Assembly (NCBI GenBank): GCA_910585285.1
Contig: CAJUDL010000007.1
Coordinates: 1 to 46,620 of the forward strand
DNA: 46,620 bases
Direction of reading: 5' to 3'
Source: an uncultured Muribaculaceae bacterium
Lineage (GTDB): Bacteria > Bacteroidota > Bacteroidia > Bacteroidales > Muribaculaceae
A program made the translations under genes and the position numbers. This document shows, in pieces, positions 1-6,630 of this stretch (its first letter is position 1; every line of letters begins with the position of its first letter). The notes below the pieces were generated by a model. The model was given only the letters and a program-made list of their open reading frames with translations, had not been told where the DNA came from and did not search any database.

Positions 1-55
1 ACCCAAGACCCACAGCTTAGAAGGCTGTTGCTCTATCCAGCTGAGCTACCAGACC
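1..55 (-). tRNA. tRNA-Arg(UCU), 3' part cut off by window edge
   Basis: Read on the minus strand from 55, the sequence gives a 7-nt acceptor strand, TA, a GCTC/GAGC D-stem with a normal loop, and an anticodon stem ACAGC/GCTGT around the loop CTTCTAA. The anticodon is therefore TCT (arginine AGA). The variable region follows, but the T-arm and 3' acceptor strand lie outside the window. Confidence 0.9.
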
Positions 56-96
56 AATCCGAATGCGGCGGAGACAGACTCCGTCGGTTTCAACTG

Positions 97-126
97 CAAA
101 GTTACATAAAATTTCTGATATTCCAA
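97..126 (-). promoter_or_regulatory. Bacteroidetes-type promoter for tRNA-Arg
   Basis: On the minus strand a TTG (126-124) is followed after 19 nt by TAACTTTG (104-97), matching the TTG-N19-TAnnTTTG consensus. It points at the tRNA about 40 nt downstream. Confidence 0.6.
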
Positions 127-219
127 CCCATAATCAGCGAAAAATATATCTTTGCAGCATTAAATCGAATTATTTAAGAAATTTTTCCATAATTATTTTA
201 TGGATTGCGGAAATAATCA

Positions 220-227
220 TAAATTTG
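220..227 (+). promoter_or_regulatory. Possible -7 box for frdCAB
   Basis: TAAATTTG fits the TAnnTTTG consensus and lies about 140 nt before frdC. No convincing -33 TTG stands at the right distance. A second match, TATCTTTG at 147-154, is an alternative. The rest of 56-366 holds a direct repeat (ACGATTGAAAAA, twice, around 302-330) and no gene I can support. Confidence 0.35.
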
Positions 228-366
228 CAAGAAGAAGTATTCTGCCGTCTCTTTGTCCCTGTGGCTGGGAGCAGGTAGGGAGGGTGCTTCATTAACGAAT
301 TGACGATTGAAAAATTAACGATTGAAAAACTAATAAAAATAATCTAATAATTAATTAAAAACTGCT

Positions 367-1395
367 ATGTGGTTATCAAACTCGTCTGTAGGACGTAAGT
401 TCGTAATGGCCCTTACGGGTGCATTCCTCGTCCTATTCGTAACTTTTCACTGTTTGATGAACGCCGTAGCCATCTGCTGGCCCACAGCTTACAACTCGGT
501 TTGCGAATTCTTAGGCGCGAACTGGTATGCTTTGGCAGCTTCTGCAGTATTGGCTCTCTTCATCATTGTCCACATCATCTACGCTGTGATGCTCACCGTG
601 CAGAACCGCAAAGCTCGCGGTAATGTGCGCTATGCCATCTCTAAGACTCCCAAAAGCGTGGAATGGTCGTCTAAAAACATGTTCGTATTGGGTCTTGTGA
701 TCCTTGCGTTCCTCGTTGTTCACCTTATCCAGTTCTGGGCAAAGATGCAGCTCGTGGAGATCTGTGGCGATCACGGCACAGTGCCTCCGGCAGCCGGCAC
801 CCTCTTCCTCCAGATGGCATTCTCACAGGTATGGACTCCGATCGTGTACATCATCGGCTTCATCGCTCTCTGGTTCCACTTCAACCATGGTTTCTGGTCG
901 ATGTTCCAGTCAATAGGCTGGGATAACAACAAATGGATTCCTCGCTTGAAGAAGGTGGCTTGCTGGTGGGCAAGTCTCGTGGTGCTTTGCTTTATTGCAC
1001 AGGCAATCGTTTTCACCGTAAGAGCTAAAGATAATTACTATATCAAGAACGAGGCTCTCCGCGAGCAGTACAAGGATATGGTATGGCCTATGATGGAAGA
1101 TGATTTCGGTCCTGACATGGCGCAGCTCGGCATGCAGATCCAGATGTCTCCCTACAGCCAGGTTTCACAGGGTCTCCGTCAGATGGAGCAGCAGCAGGCT
1201 CAGCAGCTTGAGCAGCTCAACACTCCCGAGGGCAAAGAGTATGTGAAGAACAATCCTCAGATGCAGACTCAGCTCGAGAACATGACCAAGCAGCATAAGT
1301 CGCTTGAGAATGTTGTTAAATTCTTCGATTATCTCGAGCAGGATGACAACAAACCAGAATTAGAATTTCCCGGACAACCCGGACAACCCCAGTAA
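367..1395 (+). CDS. frdC: Fumarate reductase/succinate dehydrogenase cytochrome b subunit with C-terminal extension
   Basis: Membrane anchor of the quinol:fumarate reductase complex; it carries heme b and passes electrons between menaquinol and FrdB. Five hydrophobic helices fill residues 10-220. Histidines likely to ligate heme or line the helices are H28, H69, H119, H171 and H174 (the last two in HFNHGFW). The core matches the Bacteroidetes cytochrome b558 family, usually about 220-230 residues. This protein runs to 342, adding about 115 hydrophilic residues rich in Q, M and E with a predicted coiled-coil section (residues 265-320) and a GQPGQPQ end. It starts an operon: frdA begins 8 nt after the stop. 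The extension is unusual and its role is unknown. Confidence 0.93.
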   Translation: MWLSNSSVGRKFVMALTGAFLVLFVTFHCLMNAVAICWPTAYNSVCEFLGANWYALAASAVLALFIIVHIIYAVMLTVQNRKARGNVRYAISKTPKSVEWSSKNMFVLGLVILAFLVVHLIQFWAKMQLVEICGDHGTVPPAAGTLFLQMAFSQVWTPIVYIIGFIALWFHFNHGFWSMFQSIGWDNNKWIPRLKKVACWWASLVVLCFIAQAIVFTVRAKDNYYIKNEALREQYKDMVWPMMEDDFGPDMAQLGMQIQMSPYSQVSQGLRQMEQQQAQQLEQLNTPEGKEYVKNNPQMQTQLENMTKQHKSLENVVKFFDYLEQDDNKPELEFPGQPGQPQ

Positions 1396-1403
1396 TTAGC
1401 GAT

Positions 1404-3428
1404 ATGGAAGCAACAGATAAAGTAAGAGTAATGAATCCGGCAGATTCCAAGATCCCGGAGGGTCCTGTCGCTGAAAAATGGACCAACTATAAAGCTCATC
1501 AGAAACTCGTAAACCCCGCCAACAAGCGTAAACTCGACGTTATCGTTGTCGGCACAGGTCTTGCCGGCGCATCAGCCGCCTCTACTCTCGCAGAGATGGG
1601 CTTCAACGTGCTCAACTTCTGCATTCAGGATTCACCCCGCCGCGCTCACTCGATCGCAGCTCAGGGTGGTATCAACGCAGCCAAGAATTATCAGAACGAC
1701 GGTGACTCCGTTTATCGTCTTTTCTATGACACAGTGAAGGGTGGCGACTATCGTGCCCGCGAGGCAAACGTTTACCGTCTTGCCGAGGTGTCTAACAATA
1801 TCATCGACCAGTGTGTGGCTCAGGGCGTGCCTTTCGCACGTGAATACGGCGGTCTTCTCGCCAACCGTTCTTTCGGTGGCGCTCAGGTCAGCCGTACATT
1901 CTACGCCAAAGGTCAGACAGGTCAGCAGCTCCTTCTCGGTGCATACAGCTCACTTAACCGTCAGATCCAGCTCGGAAAGGTGAAGAGCTACAACCGCTAT
2001 GAGATGCACGAGCTCGTGCTCATCAAGGATAAGGACGGTGTAGAGCGCGCACGCGGTATCATCGCCAAGAACCTTGTGACAGGTAAGTTCGAGCGTTTCG
2101 CAGCTCACGCTGTCGTTATCGCAACCGGCGGTTACGGCAACGCATACTTCCTTTCTACAAACGCTATGGGTTGCAACTGCTCCGCAGCTATGGCTTGCTA
2201 CCGTAAGGGTGCATACTTCGCAAACCCCGCGTTCGTTCAGATTCACCCCACATGTATCCCCGTTCATGGTGACAAACAGTCTAAGCTTACCCTTATGTCT
2301 GAGTCTCTCCGTAACGATGGTCGTATCTGGGTGCCTAAGAAACTCGAGGATGCAGTGAAACTCCAGAAAGGAGAGATCAAGGGTAGCGATATCCCTGAGG
2401 AGGATCGCGACTACTATCTTGAACGCCGCTATCCCGCATTCGGTAACCTCGTTCCCCGCGACGTGGCTTCACGTGCTGCCAAAGAGCGTTGCGATGCCGG
2501 TTTCGGTGTCAACAACACAGGTCTTGCCGTGTTCCTTGACTTCTCAGAGGCTATCAACCGTCTCGGCATCGACGTTGTGCGTCAGCGCTACGGCAACCTC
2601 TTCGACATGTACGAGGAGATCACCGACGTCAATCCAGGTGAGTTTGCCCGCGAGGAGAATGGTGTGAACTATTACAATCCGATGATGATCTTCCCCGCTA
2701 TCCACTACACAATGGGTGGTATCTGGGTTGACTATGAGCTTCAGACTTCTGTAAAGGGTCTATTCGCCATCGGTGAGTGCAACTTCTCTGATCACGGTGC
2801 AAACCGTCTCGGCGCATCCGCTCTTATGCAGGGTCTTGCCGACGGATACTTCGTGCTTCCCTACACTATCCAGAACTATCTCAGCGACCAGATCACTGTT
2901 CCTCACTTCAAGACTGACACTCCTGAATTTGACGAGGCTCAGAAGAAATGCGAGGCTGCAGAAGAGAAGCTGATGAACATCAAGGGAACACGTTCTGTAG
3001 ATTCTATCCACAAGGAGCTCGGTCACATCATGTGGGAGTATGTGGGTATGGCACGCGACAAAGAAGGTCTTCAGCTGGCTCTTGAGAAGCTTCAGGAAAT
3101 CCGCAAGACATTCAATTCAGACCTCTTCATCCCCGGCACAGTGGGCGAGGGCATGAACGTCGAGCTTGACAAGGCATTCCGTCTCAACGACTTCATCACG
3201 ATGGGTGAGCTCGTGGCTTATGACGCTCTCAACCGCAACGAAAGCTGCGGTGGTCATTTCCGCACCGAGTATCAGACTCCCGAGGGTGAGGCTCTTCGCG
3301 ACGACAAGGATTACTTCTATGTTTCTTGCTGGGAATATGAAGGCAGCGACGACAAAGCGCCCGAGCTTATCAAGGAGCCGCTTCATTACGAGGCAATCAA
3401 AGTCCAGACACGTAACTATAAGTCATAA
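1404..3428 (+). CDS. frdA: Fumarate reductase/succinate dehydrogenase flavoprotein subunit
   Basis: Catalytic subunit (674 aa) interconverting fumarate and succinate on a covalently bound FAD, on the cytoplasmic face of the membrane. The dinucleotide-binding motif GTGLAG is at residues 50-55. The sequence AHSIAAQGG carries H82, the usual covalent-FAD histidine. Further family motifs are IHPTCIP, SESLRNDGR, HYTMGGIW and the C-terminal FAD block GECNFSDHGANRLGA. Length and order fit the Bacteroidetes frdA family. It lies 8 nt after frdC and 61 nt before frdB, so the three genes are almost certainly one operon. In gut Bacteroidales this complex mainly runs as fumarate reductase in anaerobic respiration toward succinate; that direction is inferred from the family. 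Confidence 0.97.
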   Translation: MEATDKVRVMNPADSKIPEGPVAEKWTNYKAHQKLVNPANKRKLDVIVVGTGLAGASAASTLAEMGFNVLNFCIQDSPRRAHSIAAQGGINAAKNYQNDGDSVYRLFYDTVKGGDYRAREANVYRLAEVSNNIIDQCVAQGVPFAREYGGLLANRSFGGAQVSRTFYAKGQTGQQLLLGAYSSLNRQIQLGKVKSYNRYEMHELVLIKDKDGVERARGIIAKNLVTGKFERFAAHAVVIATGGYGNAYFLSTNAMGCNCSAAMACYRKGAYFANPAFVQIHPTCIPVHGDKQSKLTLMSESLRNDGRIWVPKKLEDAVKLQKGEIKGSDIPEEDRDYYLERRYPAFGNLVPRDVASRAAKERCDAGFGVNNTGLAVFLDFSEAINRLGIDVVRQRYGNLFDMYEEITDVNPGEFAREENGVNYYNPMMIFPAIHYTMGGIWVDYELQTSVKGLFAIGECNFSDHGANRLGASALMQGLADGYFVLPYTIQNYLSDQITVPHFKTDTPEFDEAQKKCEAAEEKLMNIKGTRSVDSIHKELGHIMWEYVGMARDKEGLQLALEKLQEIRKTFNSDLFIPGTVGEGMNVELDKAFRLNDFITMGELVAYDALNRNESCGGHFRTEYQTPEGEALRDDKDYFYVSCWEYEGSDDKAPELIKEPLHYEAIKVQTRNYKS

Positions 3429-3436
3429 AAATCCCT

Positions 3437-3469
3437 GCGGGAGATCCAGTCTCGGCTGAGCGATCCCGC
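3437..3469 (+). other. Stem-loop between frdA and frdB
   Basis: GCGGG (437-441) pairs with CCCGC (465-469) and the stem continues past a 2-nt bulge with an ATC/GAT step. A smaller CTC/GAG pairing sits inside. An A-run rather than a T-run follows, so it is unlikely to be a terminator. It may protect mRNA or tune frdB relative to frdA; that is inference. Confidence 0.45.
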
Positions 3470-3489
3470 CAAAAAACAGAATTCAAACA

Positions 3490-4248
3490 ATGGAAGAAAA
3501 TATAATGAAAGTCAACCTTAAGGTCTGGCGTCAGGCCGGTCCTAAGGAGAAGGGCGCATTTGTGACTTACAGTGATGTGGAAACAACGCCCGACACATCT
3601 TTCCTCGAGACTCTCGATATCCTGAACGAGAGCCTTATCGAGAAAGGTGAGGAGCCTATCGTGTTCGACCACGACTGCCGCGAGGGTATCTGCGGTATGT
3701 GCTCGCTTTATGTTAACGGTCATCCTCATGGTCCTGCTACCGGCGCAACTACCTGCCAGCTCTATATGCGTCGTTTCGCCAACGGTGAGACAATCACTGT
3801 AGAGCCTTGGCGTTCCGCTGCGTTCCCCGTGATCAAAGACCTTATGGTAGACCGCAATGCGTTCGACAAGATCCAGCAGGCTGGTGGCTACGTTAGCTTC
3901 AACTGCGGTGGAGCACAGGATGCCAACGCGCTTCCCATCTCTAAGATCAACGCCGACGAGGCTATGGACTCTGCAAGCTGTATCGGTTGCGGTGCCTGCG
4001 TGGCAGCCTGCAAGAACGGTTCGGCAATGCTCTTCGTTTCCGCGAAGATCAACCAGCTCTCATATCTTCCCCAGGGAGAGGTTGAGAAAGACCGTCGTGT
4101 TCGCGCCATGGTAGCCAAGATGGATGAGCTCGGTTTCGGTAACTGCACCAACACAGGTGCCTGCGCTGCTGAATGCCCGAAAAATATCAAGCTTGCCAAC
4201 ATCGGCCGCATGAACCGCCAGTTCATCGCAGCAAAGTGTAAAGGATGA
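3490..4248 (+). CDS. frdB: Fumarate reductase/succinate dehydrogenase iron-sulfur subunit
   Basis: Electron-transfer subunit (252 aa) linking the flavin of FrdA to the quinone/heme site of FrdC. The plant-type 2Fe-2S site is visible as C63, C68, C71 (CREGICGMC) and C89. The second domain has CIGCGACVAAC (C164, C167, C170, C174) and CTNTGACAAEC (C219, C225, C229), which hold the 4Fe-4S and 3Fe-4S clusters. A second ATG five codons inside (3505) gives MKVNLKVW, which resembles the usual family start, so the first five residues are uncertain. Third gene of the frdCAB operon; a strong terminator follows at 4331-4360. Confidence 0.97.
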   Translation: MEENIMKVNLKVWRQAGPKEKGAFVTYSDVETTPDTSFLETLDILNESLIEKGEEPIVFDHDCREGICGMCSLYVNGHPHGPATGATTCQLYMRRFANGETITVEPWRSAAFPVIKDLMVDRNAFDKIQQAGGYVSFNCGGAQDANALPISKINADEAMDSASCIGCGACVAACKNGSAMLFVSAKINQLSYLPQGEVEKDRRVRAMVAKMDELGFGNCTNTGACAAECPKNIKLANIGRMNRQFIAAKCKG

Positions 4249-4258
4249 TATTAAGTAA

Positions 4259-4388
4259 GGCTTTAGGCTTTAGGTTTTAGGCTTTAGATCTGATGCTTAA
4301 AAGTTAAAGTAAAAAAGCAAATAAATGAAAAAGACCGGATTTGAAAATCCGGTCTTTTTTGTATCTAGTTCTAAAGCCTAAAACCTAA
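4259..4388. repeat. Inverted short-word repeat (CTTTAGG type) flanking a terminator
   Basis: The left arm (4259-4287) repeats GGCTTTA/GGTTTTA words about four times. The right arm (4371-4388) reads CTAAAGCCTAAAACCTAA, its complement. The arms enclose the terminator and the right arm runs into the last codons of the convergent lipoprotein gene. This is one of several word-built inverted repeats in this window's gene gaps. Confidence 0.6.
4331..4360. terminator. Bidirectional intrinsic terminator between frdB and the lipoprotein gene
   Basis: A perfect 12-bp stem (AAGACCGGATTT with AAATCCGGTCTT, 4331-4342 and 4345-4356) with a 2-nt spacer and T-run on the plus side, and an A-run before it that serves the minus strand. 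It sits between convergent genes. Confidence 0.9.
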
Positions 4389-6373
4389 TACGCTCCCGTC
4401 TTGCGGCGAGTGTTGCGGTTTGGATCGAAGGGGTTGGCTGTTGGATCGAACACTTCTTCCTCTTCTTCCTCATATTCGTTGTTTTCGTCGCGTTTACGCT
4501 TGTCTTGAGCCGGCTTGTTCTTCTTTATCGCGTTAGGCTTCATCTGATCGATGGCAACGGCAAAGACATCCCACTGCTCATCCTTATCCCAGTTTTTCTT
4601 AATGTTAATGACCTTGGGATAATAATATGCAAGATCTGGCTGAAGCTGGCGATCATAGTTTCCCGTGTCATATTCTCCATTGCCATTGAAATCCTCGATT
4701 ATTCTCGCGTAGTATTTCCCTGGAGAGAGGTAGCGGAAAGTGACCATGTTGTTTTTTACGGGTTCGCTACGCACCACGGCATCGCTACCTGAAAGCACTT
4801 CTACGAATGTCGGTATGTCGGGATCCAGTCCCGACAGATTGAATGTCAGAGAGCAATAGTCTTCTTCCTTTTTTGTGGTGAATTCATGTGAAATCGGTCT
4901 TGTCGGTTTGCCGTAAATGCCTATGGCAGCGAGAGAATCGGCAACCAAACGGTATTTTGTATCGTAAGCCCATGGATATTCCACCTTGAAATTGCGGGGC
5001 GATACGCTGTCTCGTTGAGAGAATATGAAATCACCCTTTACCGGTTTCCATATGGAGTCTACCAGGATCTCGAGTCTGAAAGCTGTGGTATCGAGACGCG
5101 AAAGTGGAGTGGCGAATTCAAATTCTACCGGCAGGTTCACTTCCTGTTGCGAAGATTTGAAGGCGACATCGAGTGTGATTGCCTTTATTGAATCTTCAAC
5201 AGAAATCTTCTTCTCCTTATCTTTCTTCTTCGCCTTTTTAGGTTTGGGGCGATTGTAGTAGAATCGGAGGGAATCGGTGGTTTCCGACATGTTGCCAGTG
5301 GAGTCGGTGCGCAGGTATGTTGCTGCTATACGCAGGGAATCCGTGTGAACAAGTCGCTCCGGCAGCCAATACACGAGCGAGTCGTTAGTGATGCTGCGCT
5401 CAATCACTGCATCATCGATGTTTTCTCCTTCGGGATTTATTACTTTGAGTTTCGGAAGAACTTTTGTGCGCGTGTTGAGTTTCATGAACACCCGCGTGGT
5501 GTCAATACGTTCATATTTGGAGAGATATTGCGGACGGATCTGAGAATTGAAGGTGCGGAGCAGAATGTCGTTGGGTAGGAAGCGGGTTCTGAGACGGTTT
5601 GTCACAGTGTCTACCTCTCCTAAGTTATTAAAGGTGGTGTCTGTTACTTCCACACTTTCTGTTGTCGGAGTGACGGTCACTTCATAAAAAGCGATATCCT
5701 CTTCAGGATTCTCATATTTATAATCATTATCCTTATCTTCAAGAGCGAAAACTCGGTAAGTGCCCTCTTTCAAGCCGCGGATAGTGAATTGTCCCTTGTC
5801 GTCGGTTTTTGCCACGCGAAGCAGAGGAGTCTTTATGAACGCCGAATCATTAAGGTTGGAATGGACGCCCACCAGTATCCCCTGTTTTGGCTCAAGATTG
5901 CGCGAATCAAGCACCATTCCCGAGATGCGAAGCGAGTCGAGTGTAGCGCCGGTTGAGAAAGTGTATGCAAATCCCTGCAGCTTGTTCGCCTCATTATTGT
6001 CTTCGATAGCATCTGCGAAATCTATTGTGTATGTGGTGTTGGGCGCTAGCGAGTCAAAAGTTACGGTGACGCGTTTGCCTACGGAAGCGACTCTTGGCAC
6101 CTGTCGAGACGGAGGTGACACCACAACCTTGGTAAAGGCATCCTTTACATTGACGAGCTCGTTGAAAGTGATGTTTATCCTGGTTTTGTCAACGTTCAGG
6201 GATCCCTGTGGCGGGTTCGCGCTCACAAAGAGGGGAGGGTCTTCATCGCGCGCTCCCCCTGAAGGGTTGCCAATATTGGCGCATGCCGCCGCAATCAGGG
6301 TTGCGGCGGCAAATAGAAGCACCTGTAGCAACGTGTTTTGTCTTTTTTTGCAAGTATGCAGATTAAATTTCAT
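4385..6373 (-). CDS. Large Ig-like (SbsA-type) domain lipoprotein
   Basis: Predicted lipoprotein of 662 aa. I choose the ATG at 6373 (MKFNLHTC) over an in-frame TTG at 6397 because it gives a compact signal peptide. A hydrophobic stretch ends in IAAAC, with C31 the likely lipidated residue, followed by NIGNPSGGARDEDPP. The first folded region (about residues 45-150) resembles the Big_5/SbsA Ig-like domain seen in many Bacteroidetes lipoproteins. Later come beta-rich repeats with two acidic loops, DKDNDYKYENPEED and DFNGNGEYDTGNYD, that look like calcium loops. The C-terminus is charged, with EYEEEEEE. A conserved Bacteroidetes family of unknown function; an envelope role is inference. Convergent with frdCAB. 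Confidence 0.85.
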   Translation of the reverse strand: MKFNLHTCKKRQNTLLQVLLFAAATLIAAACANIGNPSGGARDEDPPLFVSANPPQGSLNVDKTRINITFNELVNVKDAFTKVVVSPPSRQVPRVASVGKRVTVTFDSLAPNTTYTIDFADAIEDNNEANKLQGFAYTFSTGATLDSLRISGMVLDSRNLEPKQGILVGVHSNLNDSAFIKTPLLRVAKTDDKGQFTIRGLKEGTYRVFALEDKDNDYKYENPEEDIAFYEVTVTPTTESVEVTDTTFNNLGEVDTVTNRLRTRFLPNDILLRTFNSQIRPQYLSKYERIDTTRVFMKLNTRTKVLPKLKVINPEGENIDDAVIERSITNDSLVYWLPERLVHTDSLRIAATYLRTDSTGNMSETTDSLRFYYNRPKPKKAKKKDKEKKISVEDSIKAITLDVAFKSSQQEVNLPVEFEFATPLSRLDTTAFRLEILVDSIWKPVKGDFIFSQRDSVSPRNFKVEYPWAYDTKYRLVADSLAAIGIYGKPTRPISHEFTTKKEEDYCSLTFNLSGLDPDIPTFVEVLSGSDAVVRSEPVKNNMVTFRYLSPGKYYARIIEDFNGNGEYDTGNYDRQLQPDLAYYYPKVINIKKNWDKDEQWDVFAVAIDQMKPNAIKKNKPAQDKRKRDENNEYEEEEEEVFDPTANPFDPNRNTRRKTGAY

Positions 6374-6431
6374 AATTGATTCATTACTTATTATCAACGC
6401 CCGAAAAGACCGGTTTTGTCATAAAAGAGTT

Positions 6432-6439
6432 CAAAAATA
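6432..6439 (-). promoter_or_regulatory. Possible -7 box for the lipoprotein gene
   Basis: On the minus strand TATTTTTG matches TAnnTTTG and lies about 59 nt before the chosen ATG at 6373. No TTG at the expected -33 distance was seen, so support is weak. Confidence 0.3.
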
Positions 6440-6514
6440 AATAAAATTATTGAGAAATGTGGGCGGAATCCATATTTTTATGCTTCGAATGGTCAAAACA
6501 TCAAAAAAAAGCCG

Positions 6515-6522
6515 TATATTTG
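6515..6522 (+). promoter_or_regulatory. Possible -7 box for secDF
   Basis: TATATTTG matches TAnnTTTG, about 110 nt before secDF. A TTG at -33 is not evident. Confidence 0.4.
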
Positions 6523-6630
6523 CAAGCTGAAAAGAAGACTTTCGAAAGAAAGCCTTCGTCATTGTCTTAGGCAGTGACGTTCATTATGGAGAATAAGAAT
6601 AAAAAACAATAAAATAACAACAAAATCGAA

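Noticed and set aside
63..278. 71-codon frame after tRNA-Arg
   Set aside because: Overlaps the tRNA promoter and frdC upstream region, has no family-like content, and the composition is intergenic.
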